A stretch of DNA of 64,000 bases from a bacterium (GTDB lineage: Bacteria > Planctomycetota > UBA1135 > UBA2386), in the NCBI GenBank assembly GCA_030432695.1, contig JAUILN010000009.1, positions 186,001 through 250,000 of the forward strand. Reading direction: 5' to 3'. The notes below the pieces were generated by a model that was not told the origin of the DNA, ran no database searches, and was given only the letters and a program-made list of their open reading frames with translations. Of the stretch, positions 53,053 to 61,837 are shown piece after piece. Numbering within the stretch: the first letter of the stretch is position 1; each line of letters begins with the position of its first letter. A program made the translations under genes and the position numbers.

Positions 53053-53681
53053 TGGGCGGCGAGAGTCGAGACGGTCGGCGGTCGGGCGGTGGTCCCGCCG
53101 CGCCGTTCCTGGTCGCGTTCGTGTTGCTGGTCGTCGGGCCTTTCGGTTGCCTCGGCGCCCCGCTGCTGTTCGGCGACGCCGCGGACCAGGGGGAGGTCCT
53201 CGGCCAGGGCTTCTTCGTTCTCAGTCCGGATGCGGACGGCCACTGGACGGTGCCCCGACGCAGTCGCTATCTGCTGACCATCGAGCCGCTCCCTGGCTCC
53301 GAGCGCGAACCGCCGCCGGACTCGGTGCCCGGCAGCGAGTTCTGGCCAGACGGCGCGTTCGGCTTTCGGGCGGTCGGCTCGACCGAGCGGATCCCGCTCG
53401 AGCCGGAACCCGGTGAGCGGATGTTGCCGTTCCGTGTCGGCACGGCGGACCTCGTGCCGGGCCGATATGACGTATGGACTCCCGATCTCGAGGGACGCTT
53501 CGAGGTCGCGATCAGCGATTGTGTTCCGGCCGGCTTGGGGGTCGGCACCGCTGGCGGCGGCGGAATCGCCGACCGCATCGCGAACGGTGGATTGGCGGCC
53601 TACGCGTTCGGTGTCGCTTGCCTGCTCGGTGCCGTCGTCGCGCTGATCGTGGGAGTCGTCCGGTTGGCGCGGCGCGGGTGA
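53052..53681 (+). CDS. Two-TM membrane protein, cassette 2 second gene
   Basis: 209 residues, paralogous to the 49449 product: helix PFLVAFVLLVVGPFGCLGAPLLF, outer domain with FWPDGAFGFRAVGSTERIPLEPE..ADLVPGRYDVWTPDLEGRFEV, and helix AYAFGVACLLGAVVALIVGVVRL. The ATG overlaps the preceding stop in TGATG, as in cassette 1. Function unknown. Confidence 0.78.
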   Translation: MGGESRDGRRSGGGPAAPFLVAFVLLVVGPFGCLGAPLLFGDAADQGEVLGQGFFVLSPDADGHWTVPRRSRYLLTIEPLPGSEREPPPDSVPGSEFWPDGAFGFRAVGSTERIPLEPEPGERMLPFRVGTADLVPGRYDVWTPDLEGRFEVAISDCVPAGLGVGTAGGGGIADRIANGGLAAYAFGVACLLGAVVALIVGVVRLARRG

Positions 53682-53718
53682 GTCGTCGCGGGGAACGGCC
53701 GCGATCCGCGCGCAGGCC

Positions 53719-54417
53719 TCACGCGCCCCCGAACCCTTCCCACAGCTTCTCGAATTCGGTGAGGAACGCGCGGACCAGGCCGGGGTCGTCGGTGACCACG
53801 AAGTTCTCCTCGTTGTCGCGGTCGGCGCTGCGGGTCCAGTTGTAGGAGCCGGTCAGCAGGACGCGCGCATCGAAGACCGCGAACTTGTGGTGCATGTGCT
53901 TCTCGCTGCGGTCGGTGCGCACTTCGACGCCGGCGCGGGCCAGGCGGTCGACGTCGGAGCCGAGGTCGAGGCTCTTCTCGTCGTCGGTGAGCAGGCGGAC
54001 CGCGACGCGGCGCGAGACCGCGCGGGCCACGGCCTCGGCGATGCGGTCGTCGGTGAGTGTGAACACGCAGATGTCGAGCTGGCGCGCGGTGCCGTCGATC
54101 AGCTCGATGATGCGTCGCGGACACGCGTCGCCCGGGCTGAACCATGCCTCGTTGCGGGCCGAGGCAGCCGCCGCGGCGCGCTGCGACTCGTGGTGGCCGA
54201 TCAGCTGGGTGATCGACTCGCACCAGGCCAGCAGCTCGCTGCCATTGCGGTCGGTGAGGCGTTCCCGGGCCAGGGCGAAGGCGCGGCTGCGCAGCAGAGC
54301 GAGCTGCTCGGCACCGAGTTCGGCGACGACCTCGCCGAGCGCCCGGCGTTCGCCACGCGACAGGCGCTCGTCGTCGAGGGTCGCGGCGAGGATCTCGTCG
54401 AGTCGTCGTGCATCCAT
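53719..54417 (-). CDS. Phospholipase D-like (single HKD) nuclease family protein
   Basis: 232 residues from the ATG at 54417. An N-terminal helical part leads to a PLD domain with CVFTLTDDRIAEAV and the HKD motif HHKFAVFDARVLLTGSYNWT, followed by NEENFVV. One HKD motif per chain is typical of the Nuc/mitoPLD group, which works as a dimer on nucleic acid or lipid. No signal peptide is seen, so it is probably cytoplasmic. Confidence 0.82.
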   Translation of the reverse strand: MDARRLDEILAATLDDERLSRGERRALGEVVAELGAEQLALLRSRAFALARERLTDRNGSELLAWCESITQLIGHHESQRAAAAASARNEAWFSPGDACPRRIIELIDGTARQLDICVFTLTDDRIAEAVARAVSRRVAVRLLTDDEKSLDLGSDVDRLARAGVEVRTDRSEKHMHHKFAVFDARVLLTGSYNWTRSADRDNEENFVVTDDPGLVRAFLTEFEKLWEGFGGA

Positions 54418-54494
54418 GGGGCGACGATCTTGCCACCGCCCGGGCACGCGGGCTATCGCGCGGTCACCCGCAGGCGTGTGCTGAACCACACGAG

Positions 54495-54947
54495 TCAGGC
54501 GCCCGCGAAGGCGAGCGACGCGGCGACCAGCCAGGTGATCATCAGCGTGGAGTCGTGGACCACCAGGATGCGGAACACGAGCGCCACGAGGACCAGCGCG
54601 GCGATCGCCCAGGCCTGCCACGGGGAGCCATCGGCGAGGTTCGGGCGGTTTGCCGCGCGAGGGGCCTTGGGGGCGGCCGCGACCAGCACGGTGAGGAGTG
54701 CCGGGCGCGCTGCCAGGCCGGGAGTCTGCGAGCCGAAGCGCTCGATCGCGGAGGTCGCTGCCAGAAGCACTGCCGCGCGTCCATGCAGGTGCCGGGGGCC
54801 CGGCCGGTCGGCGGCGCCGTCGGGCGGGCCCTCGCCATGCCGAGCGTGGAGGTCGCCAACGAGGCGGCCGCCGACGGCAGGACCGGGGCGGTGCCGGGGG
54901 ACAGGGTGCCGGTCCGCCGCGGTGGCGGTGGCCGGTTCGGAGGGCAT
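54495..54947 (-). CDS. Possible small membrane protein
   Basis: The 637 bp between the nuclease gene and the next sigma factor contain one candidate frame of 150 codons. Only its end looks protein-like: two hydrophobic helices (AWAIAALVLVALVFRILVV and LMITWLVAASLAFAG). The first 80 codons are Arg/Pro/Gly-rich, like shadow translations, so the true start may be further in, or the frame may not be a gene. Confidence 0.35.
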   Translation of the reverse strand: MPSEPATATAADRHPVPRHRPGPAVGGRLVGDLHARHGEGPPDGAADRPGPRHLHGRAAVLLAATSAIERFGSQTPGLAARPALLTVLVAAAPKAPRAANRPNLADGSPWQAWAIAALVLVALVFRILVVHDSTLMITWLVAASLAFAGA

Positions 54948-55054
54948 GCGGGAGCAGCCGCGCGGCAGCGGGGCCGTGTCCCGCCAGGAGGATGCGCGCG
55001 GTAACCGGGATCCCGAGGTTTTCCCGTCCCCGTGTGACCCGTAACCTGCAAGCC

Positions 55055-55597
55055 GTGGAGTCCCGCGAGTTGTTCGAGATCCTGGTCCGCGAGAACCAGG
55101 GGATGGTGCGCGCCTTCCTGATGTCGGCTGTCCGCGACTCTGCAGTCGCCGACGACCTGCTGCAGGAGGCCTTCCTCGTCGCCTGGAAGAACCTGGCTCG
55201 CTACGACCGTTCCCTGCCGTTCGGACCGTGGGTCCGCGGCATCGCCGGCAAGCTCGTCCTCTCTCATCGCCGCAAGGTCGCGCGCTCCAAGATGTACTAC
55301 TGCGACGAAGAGTCCCTCGGCTTCCTCGAGAAGGGACTCGATGACTTCTCCTCCCTCAGCGGCGACACGTTCGATGGCAAGCTCGATGCGCTGAAGGTGT
55401 GCATGGAGGGTCTGTCGGAGAGCCAGCGCGACACGATCCGGCTGCACTACGAAGACGGCATGCAGTGCAAGGAGATCGCGCCGCAGCTCGGGCTGGGTTT
55501 GGAGGCGGTGAAGAAGCACTTGCAGCGCGGCCGCGCGGCGCTGATGCGTTGCATCGAGAATCGCCTGGGCACGACGGTCGAAGGAGCAACCACGTGA
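55055..55597 (+). CDS. ECF sigma factor
   Basis: 180 residues from a GTG (VESRELFEILVRENQGMVRAFLM). Region 2 includes VADDLLQEAFLVAWKNLARYDRSLPFGPWVRGIAGKLVLSHRRK and region 4 ESQRDTIRLHYEDGMQCKEIAPQLGLGLEAVKKHLQRGRAAL. Alternative upstream starts (GTG 55034, ATG 54992) are possible. The stop overlaps the next start in GTGA, pairing it with the membrane protein that follows, the usual sigma/anti-sigma order. Confidence 0.85.
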   Translation: MESRELFEILVRENQGMVRAFLMSAVRDSAVADDLLQEAFLVAWKNLARYDRSLPFGPWVRGIAGKLVLSHRRKVARSKMYYCDEESLGFLEKGLDDFSSLSGDTFDGKLDALKVCMEGLSESQRDTIRLHYEDGMQCKEIAPQLGLGLEAVKKHLQRGRAALMRCIENRLGTTVEGATT

Positions 55598-56580
55598 GCG
55601 GGCACGACGACGATCCCGGTCGCGACGACCCGTTCGACCTCGACGGCTGGGACGAGACCGTGCTCGAGGAGGGCGAGGAGCTCGCCGCGGAGCGGACGCT
55701 CCCCGTGGATGCGGAGTTGCGCCGGGCCGTCCTCGAGCAGCGGTTGGTGCATGGCCTGTTGGCGCAGCGCTACGACACCGTGGCCGCCAAGGACGCCCGC
55801 GTCCGGAGCATCGTCGCGGCCCTTCCCGCGGCGCCGAGCGGTGCTGGGCCGGTGATCCCGTTCTGGCGCCGCTTCGGCGTGGCGCTGGCGGCGGCGGCGG
55901 CCGTGCTGGTCTCGGCGGCGGCGCTGATGTGGGGCGGCTCCGACGTCGAGAAGGTCGAGAAGCTCTGGGCGCAGGCCAAGGACCACCTCGACGACGAGGT
56001 CGACCGCCAGTTCACACTCGACGTCTTCCGGGAGTTGCCGAACGGAGACCTCGAACCCACCGGACACCATGTCTTCACCGTGCGTCCCGGTGGCATGTTC
56101 CGCGTCGAGATGAACGGCGAGGCGGTCGGAGTCAAGACCGTCGGCTGCGATGGCGTCGAGGTGTGGTTGGAAGACCGGACCGGTGGCGGTAAGCCGAAGC
56201 GGACTCACGACGTCCGCGAGAAGGTCCGCGAATTCTTCGAGAAGGAGCTGCTGGGTGCCGAGGGCTTCTTCGACGTCGGCTACCTCAGCCTGGAGTCGGT
56301 TCTCGACGAGGTCCACGAGGCCGCGACGATGTTCGAGCACGACGTCGAGCCGCTGGAGCCCGGCGGTCGGGCCTGTGCCCACATCCTGGGTGAGGGCAAC
56401 TTCGACATGGGCAAGACCGACCTGGAGAAGATCGAGATCTGGTTCGACCAGGACACGAGCATGATCCGCAAGGTTCTGCTCGATCTCCACGACGAGAGAT
56501 CGACCGTCGACTATCACTTCCACTTCAAGTACGTGGGAGTCGTACCGACCGAGCCGGGCTTCTACTCCCGGCCGAGGTAG
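55594..56580 (+). CDS. Anti-sigma-like membrane protein with LolA/RseB-like outer domain
   Basis: 328 residues from a GTG. The cytoplasmic part is acidic and helical (about 1-85), then one transmembrane helix (FGVALAAAAAVLVSAAALMWGG), then an outer domain of about 220 residues (FTLDVFRELPNGDLEPTGHHVFTVRPGGMFRVEMNGE..KIEIWFDQDTSMIRKVLLDLHDE) whose strand pattern resembles LolA/RseB-type lipid-binding folds. No zinc-binding HxxxCxxC motif is seen. Acting as an anti-sigma factor is inferred from position and coupling to the sigma gene. Confidence 0.65.
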   Translation: MSGHDDDPGRDDPFDLDGWDETVLEEGEELAAERTLPVDAELRRAVLEQRLVHGLLAQRYDTVAAKDARVRSIVAALPAAPSGAGPVIPFWRRFGVALAAAAAVLVSAAALMWGGSDVEKVEKLWAQAKDHLDDEVDRQFTLDVFRELPNGDLEPTGHHVFTVRPGGMFRVEMNGEAVGVKTVGCDGVEVWLEDRTGGGKPKRTHDVREKVREFFEKELLGAEGFFDVGYLSLESVLDEVHEAATMFEHDVEPLEPGGRACAHILGEGNFDMGKTDLEKIEIWFDQDTSMIRKVLLDLHDERSTVDYHFHFKYVGVVPTEPGFYSRPR

Positions 56581-56617
56581 TGACCCCCGGTCGCGCCGCT
56601 CGATTCCGGTTCCCGCG

Positions 56618-59600
56618 ATGACCGTGTCCGACGCGATCGGTGACGACTCGAGCGCCACCACTCCCGAAGCGCTCGAGGCGAGCTATCGCGAACTCCTGCA
56701 GGACCTCGATTCCGATCCGCGGGAGTTGCTCGGTGCCCTGGAGCGGACCCGGCTGACGGTCGATCTGCAGCTCGCCACCGACCTCGATCGGATGGAGCTC
56801 GACCACCTGCGGCGCGCGGCTCGCGACCGGCGGCTCCGGCCGGTGGTGATCGATCCGGTCGGCCATGCGCTTCGCGCCGCCCGTGAGCGACGCCTGCGCG
56901 ACCTGGAGAACGCTCCGGTCGACGATCCCGCTGCGCTCTTCGACCTGATCGAGTTGTGGAGCGAGTTCGAGTTCGCGGGCGAGGAGCCCTCGGCGTCGCG
57001 TTGCGACCAGGAGCTGGAACGGCGCATCGCGACGGTAGGCGAAGCCACCGAACGGCTGCGCTACGAGGCCGGCGAGCGGTTCGCGGCGCTGTCCACCGAG
57101 GAGGAGGACCTCGATCTGCCGCTGCGCATCCTGCGCACCGAGCGGATGCGCCGGGCCTGCTGCGACCTGTTCGCGCGGACCCGTCATCCGATGTTCCGCC
57201 AGCTGGAACGTCGGCTCGCGCGCGCATGGTGTGACCGCACGCTGCAGCTCCGCCTGGAACGGCTGCTGACCCGCCGCGGCGCCGCTGTGCTCGAGACCAC
57301 CAGCCTGCTGCTGCTGTTCACGGTGTTCGGTCTGCTCGCGATCGAGGCGTCGGTCGGTCGGATGCACTGGTTGATGGCGGTCGACGCATCGATCTGCACC
57401 TTCTTCATCGCCGAGTTCCTGTTCAAGCTGGCGCTCGCCCCGGCGCGCCGATCTTGGTTCCTTCGCAACGTGCTGACCGACCTGCTGCCGGCGATCCCGG
57501 CGGCGGCGTTCTTCTTCACCACGCTGCCCAGCGAGGCCGAGCTGACGGTGCTCGGTCGGTTCCTCCGGCTGCTGCGCGTGTTCTGGATCGCACGCTACAT
57601 CCAGGCACTGCGGCCGATCCTCGGGGTGGTTCGCCTGGTGCTGTTCATGGTCAAGGGGCTCGACGCGCTGGTCCGGCGCTTCTCGGCGCTCCTGAACCGC
57701 AACTTCGTGTTCTTCGAGCGCGTCGTGCTGCCGCTGCAGAGCGAGATCGGCGCCGACCTGCGGAGCCTGGCGTTCCGCGCGTTGCGTCGGGAACACGTGC
57801 TGCTCGCCGACCTGCCGGTGGAGGAGGCTGCGCCGCGGCTTGCAGCCCGCGCGACCGCGTTGGCCGAACGCAACCGTGCCGCGCCGGCAATGACGCCCGC
57901 GGCCGATCCCGCGGCGCGCTCGTCGTTGGCCTCCAACGGCTTCACGGCGCCCGCGGCAATCCATGCCAGCGAGCGGGACATCCCGGTCGAGCACGCAATC
58001 GAATACCTGTGGCGGATCGAGCCGGCCGAACTCGGCGCCTGGCTGCCGCGCAAGGACGTGCTGGCGCTCGATCGGCTGGCGCGCATCGTCAACGCGCCGG
58101 TGGTCCGTAGCCTGCCCTTGATCCGCAAGCTGCGCAGCCCCGAACGCGGCGCGACCGCCGAGGAGCGGGTCATCGAACTCGGTCGACGCGCGGCGCTGAT
58201 CCTCGAGGGCTGGCGCGAACGCGTGCTGCGCGTCGGCGACATGCAGGGGATCCTCACGGGACCGCAGGTCCTCGACCGGGTGGCGACCACGTTGGTCAAC
58301 GCCTCCAAGCGGCCGGCGATCCGTCTCTTGCTGTTCGGCGGTCTGTTCACCCTGGTGCGTGGGCTGGTGGGCGCGCAGTCGGGTATCGGCCTGTTCCTGA
58401 GCAAGTTCGTTGCCACGCCGCTGGTGGTGCTCGGCAGCGTCTGCCTGGTGTTGCTGCTGCTCGGCCGCTGGCTCAAGTCGCTGGCTGGTGAGGCGGCCGA
58501 GGCGTTCAAGCTGACCAGCGAGGCGCACTTCATCGGTCTCACCGAGTTGGTCAAGCGTCGCCACCAGGACGACGACCTGCAGTTCCTGGCCGGCCGCGTG
58601 TTCCGCCACGAACTGGATGCATGGGAGGGCGCCGCGGCGCTTCAAGCCCACGTCCGCGCAGCGCGCACCGGGCGGATCGAGGGCGTGTTCGGCACCGACG
58701 AGCGGCTCGGCCAGGAGGTCTACCGGGTGGCCCTGCTCTACCTGCACTTCCTCGACGGCGCGCCGCTGCACGAGAACGACGTCAAGACCACCGAGCAGCT
58801 GCTGGCGAACCTGTCGCTGGAGAACATCCGCAACACGCATCTCGGCTACTCGAAGCGGCAGCGCAAGCAGCTGAAGAAGCTCGCGCCCGGCAACAGTCCG
58901 CTGTTCGGCGGGCCTTACGTGTGGTTCCGCTTCATCACCGAGAGCATCGCGGTGGAGACCGCCAAGCGGGTCACCGACTACAACCGCAACTGTCTCACTC
59001 TCGGCCAGCGGGAAGTCGCCGAGAGCGGCGAACGCGGGGCGTTCGCGGCGTGGATCCGCCATCGGCGTGATCCGGAACTCGGCCGGTTGGAGAGGACCGA
59101 GGCCCCGGGCGGAGCGCTGGTGTATCGCACCACCGAGTTCAACGCGCTCGACTTCCTCACCGTCGACGTGCAGCGTGACCGCCACATCGAGCGGGTCTTC
59201 GGCAAACCGGTGATGAGTCTGTTGCGCCTCGAGCGGCGTCGCATCATCCGCGAGATCTTCGGCACACGCCCGCTGCATCGTCTGCCGCCGTCGCGACGCA
59301 CGTTGAACGTCTACCGCTTCTATCAGGCACGGCTCTCCAACGGCCGGGTGTTCCTGCTGCCGCTCTACGGCCTCGGCATGGTGTGGATGGGCGTGCGGAT
59401 GACCTGGCAGAAGACCGCGCAGACCGTGCGCGAGATCCTCGCACCGGAGAAGGCCGCGAAGTCGCACGAGTACGGGAGCGCGCCGTTCGCCGTGGCCCTG
59501 CGCAAGATCAACCGCATGAAGGGTCCGACCCTGCTCGAGGCGATGAGCACCAGGGTCCGCTTCGATCCGGTCTACTGCGGCGCACCGCCGTCGTGGACCG

Positions 59601-60325
59601 AGGACAAGGGCTTCGACGAGAACCCCGAGTTCGAGCGCGACATGGACTTCCTGCGGATGCCGGAGCGCGACCGCGAGGGCATGCGGCGGGCCGCGGAGCA
59701 GTGCCGCGAGCGCGTCGAGGAGCTGCACCGCGCCGTGCGCCGCCTGTCGCGGCCGCTGCACGAGCACGACGACGGGCGGGCCGACTCCGAGGTCGAGCAG
59801 CTGCGCGGCGAGCGTGCGGTGACCATCGCCTGGGTCACCGACCGCGACGATCTGCGCACCCTGCTGCGCGCCGAGCGCTGGTTCGAGGACAAGCTGGTCG
59901 AGATGGAGAGCCCCGACACGATGTTGCCGGGCTACCTGCCCCGGCGGCTGTTGTTCTGGGTCTGTCGGGGCTTCCGAGCGCATCCCGTCGAGCGCTGGCT
60001 GCGGACCCGGTTCGGCGGCCGACGGATCAGTCGGCGCGGGCTCAGCAATTTCCTGCGCGCCTGGTACGACGGCGACGAAGACCTCCGCCGCACGGTGCAG
60101 GTCTGGAACGAGTTGCCGGAGGGTATGGCGCCGGCGCTGCGTGGGGAGCAGATCGCGCGGCGCATCTACGCCACCCGCGACGACATCGGTCGGGAACTCG
60201 CGGCGCTGCGCGCGGTGCAGAGCCTGTCGGTCCTCGATGTCCGCAACTACCGCAAGCTGGTCTTCGATCTCGGCGGCTACGCGGCGGAGGGCGAGGATCC
60301 CGAGCTGGCCGAGGCGTTGCCGTGA
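56618..60325 (+). CDS. Large voltage-gated-channel-like membrane protein
   Basis: 1,235 residues. A helical cytoplasmic N-terminus (1-220) leads to about four to six transmembrane helices between residues 225 and 350, including VLETTSLLLLFTVFGLLAIEASV, MAVDASICTFFIAEFLFKLAL and an S4-like helix FLRLLRVFWIARYIQALRP with Arg at intervals of three to four. Two further helices (IRLLLFGGLFTLVRGLVG, LVVLGSVCLVLLLLGRWL) lie near residues 570-620, and about 600 mostly charged helical residues follow. The first helices resemble the voltage-sensor part of ion transporters, but no pore selectivity filter was recognised, so the channel label is tentative. Confidence 0.6.
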   Translation: MTVSDAIGDDSSATTPEALEASYRELLQDLDSDPRELLGALERTRLTVDLQLATDLDRMELDHLRRAARDRRLRPVVIDPVGHALRAARERRLRDLENAPVDDPAALFDLIELWSEFEFAGEEPSASRCDQELERRIATVGEATERLRYEAGERFAALSTEEEDLDLPLRILRTERMRRACCDLFARTRHPMFRQLERRLARAWCDRTLQLRLERLLTRRGAAVLETTSLLLLFTVFGLLAIEASVGRMHWLMAVDASICTFFIAEFLFKLALAPARRSWFLRNVLTDLLPAIPAAAFFFTTLPSEAELTVLGRFLRLLRVFWIARYIQALRPILGVVRLVLFMVKGLDALVRRFSALLNRNFVFFERVVLPLQSEIGADLRSLAFRALRREHVLLADLPVEEAAPRLAARATALAERNRAAPAMTPAADPAARSSLASNGFTAPAAIHASERDIPVEHAIEYLWRIEPAELGAWLPRKDVLALDRLARIVNAPVVRSLPLIRKLRSPERGATAEERVIELGRRAALILEGWRERVLRVGDMQGILTGPQVLDRVATTLVNASKRPAIRLLLFGGLFTLVRGLVGAQSGIGLFLSKFVATPLVVLGSVCLVLLLLGRWLKSLAGEAAEAFKLTSEAHFIGLTELVKRRHQDDDLQFLAGRVFRHELDAWEGAAALQAHVRAARTGRIEGVFGTDERLGQEVYRVALLYLHFLDGAPLHENDVKTTEQLLANLSLENIRNTHLGYSKRQRKQLKKLAPGNSPLFGGPYVWFRFITESIAVETAKRVTDYNRNCLTLGQREVAESGERGAFAAWIRHRRDPELGRLERTEAPGGALVYRTTEFNALDFLTVDVQRDRHIERVFGKPVMSLLRLERRRIIREIFGTRPLHRLPPSRRTLNVYRFYQARLSNGRVFLLPLYGLGMVWMGVRMTWQKTAQTVREILAPEKAAKSHEYGSAPFAVALRKINRMKGPTLLEAMSTRVRFDPVYCGAPPSWTEDKGFDENPEFERDMDFLRMPERDREGMRRAAEQCRERVEELHRAVRRLSRPLHEHDDGRADSEVEQLRGERAVTIAWVTDRDDLRTLLRAERWFEDKLVEMESPDTMLPGYLPRRLLFWVCRGFRAHPVERWLRTRFGGRRISRRGLSNFLRAWYDGDEDLRRTVQVWNELPEGMAPALRGEQIARRIYATRDDIGRELAALRAVQSLSVLDVRNYRKLVFDLGGYAAEGEDPELAEALP

Positions 60326-60347
60326 CCGGTCGGATGAGGAGCTGTCC

Positions 60348-61679
60348 TTGATCGAAGCGCCTCTCGACCGCCGCGGTCTGCGCATGATGGTGCTCGGTGC
60401 CTTCCTGCTCCGGGCGTTCGTGTCGGCACTCACCGGCGTGCCCAGCCAGGACGGGACCAACTACCTGTGGATGGCCGAGCGGTTCGGCGAGGGTGCCTGG
60501 TGCGCGGGCCTCGACGAGGTGTTCCCGCCACTCTGGCCGCTGCTGGTCGCGCCGTTGACCTGGCTGGGCATCGACACCTTCCGCATGGGGCAGCTGGTGG
60601 CGGCGCTGTGCGGCGCCTTCGCCCTGGTGCCCGTCCTCCGGACCACCGAGCGGGTCGCGCCCGGCATGACCCGGCTGGTCGGCACGCTGTGGATCGTCGC
60701 GCCGATCGCAGTGCGGGCCGGCGCGGAGTGCTACAGCGGCGCGGCGTTCCAGCTGGTCGGCGCGTGGGCAGCCTGGGCGCTGGTCGAGCGACGGTTCTGG
60801 ATGGTCGGTGCATATGCGGGGCTGGCCTTCCTGGTGCGACCGGAGGGCGCGGCGTTGGCGCTCGGTGCGGTGCTGGTCAGCCCGTTCCGTGGCTGGCGTG
60901 CGCTACCCGGCCTCGGGATCGCGGTGCTCGGCTACGGCGCTGCGCGCGCCGCGTGCGGCTACGGCTTCGATCCTCTCCCCAAGCTCGCACTGCACGCCGG
61001 TCGCGGCGACACGCCGTTCGATGGCGTTGCTGGCTTCCAGGGCGACGTCCTGCTCGACAATCTGCTGCAGCTCCCCGGTGCCTGGCTCGAGGGGCTGCAA
61101 GGACTCGGGGTGCTCGCTTTGGTCGGCCTGTGGAAGGCGCGGCGCGAGACCTCGCTGCGCGGTCACTACTGGGTGCTGCTGATCGCATTGGTCGCGATCG
61201 TGACCTTCCTGACCCGGCGCCGGTTCGTGGCCGCCTGGGTGTTCCTGCTCGCACCGCTCGCCGGCTACGGCCTGCGGTCCTTGAACGAGCGGGCCCGGTT
61301 CCCTCTGGTACTGGTCAGCCTGCTGATCGGGTTGCTGTCGAGCCTGTCGCTGCAGGAGCGGGACCGGATCGGCGAGAAGGTGGTGGGCGAGTACCTGGGC
61401 GGCGAACTCCAACCCGGCGAAGATCTGGTCACCGATCTGACCCGGATCCGCTGGTTCGCAAGCCTCCGGCCGAACCCTCCTCGCGTGTTGTCGGTGGAGG
61501 AACTGGTGGAGGCGGCGCGGGCTCCTTCCGCCCGCTTCGTGGTCCTGTCCGGTCGCCGCGATTCGGCCGATTTGATCGTCGCGGAGCTCGGTGCACTGTT
61601 CCGGAGCCATGCGATGGCGGAGGACTTGCGCAATGCCGCACAACGGCGCGGGCTGAGGGTGCTGGAGCGGGTCGACTGA
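60348..61679 (+). CDS. GT39/ArnT-like multi-pass membrane glycosyltransferase
   Basis: 443 residues from a TTG preceded by GAGGAG 6 bases upstream (an ATG at 60384 is the alternative). About ten hydrophobic segments. SALTGVPSQDGTNYLWMAERF.. and YAGLAFLVRPEGAALALGAVL match the dolichol-phosphate-mannose/ArnT-type family, which transfers sugars from polyprenyl phosphates on the outer face. Acceptor unknown. It starts 22 bp after the channel-like gene and may be co-transcribed with it. Confidence 0.65.
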   Translation: MIEAPLDRRGLRMMVLGAFLLRAFVSALTGVPSQDGTNYLWMAERFGEGAWCAGLDEVFPPLWPLLVAPLTWLGIDTFRMGQLVAALCGAFALVPVLRTTERVAPGMTRLVGTLWIVAPIAVRAGAECYSGAAFQLVGAWAAWALVERRFWMVGAYAGLAFLVRPEGAALALGAVLVSPFRGWRALPGLGIAVLGYGAARAACGYGFDPLPKLALHAGRGDTPFDGVAGFQGDVLLDNLLQLPGAWLEGLQGLGVLALVGLWKARRETSLRGHYWVLLIALVAIVTFLTRRRFVAAWVFLLAPLAGYGLRSLNERARFPLVLVSLLIGLLSSLSLQERDRIGEKVVGEYLGGELQPGEDLVTDLTRIRWFASLRPNPPRVLSVEELVEAARAPSARFVVLSGRRDSADLIVAELGALFRSHAMAEDLRNAAQRRGLRVLERVD

Positions 61680-61837
61680 GGCGCGTCGTCGCGTCTTGGA
61701 GCTGACGTCCAACGTTCGACGACGGCGGGCCGCGTGCCCGTCGACCGTGGAGCCGCGCATCCCGGAATCGGCTTCGTTCCAGGATTCGTGTTCGCCTCCG
61801 CGTGCGCCGGCGTGCGGATGTCGTTTGAAGGGGCGTC

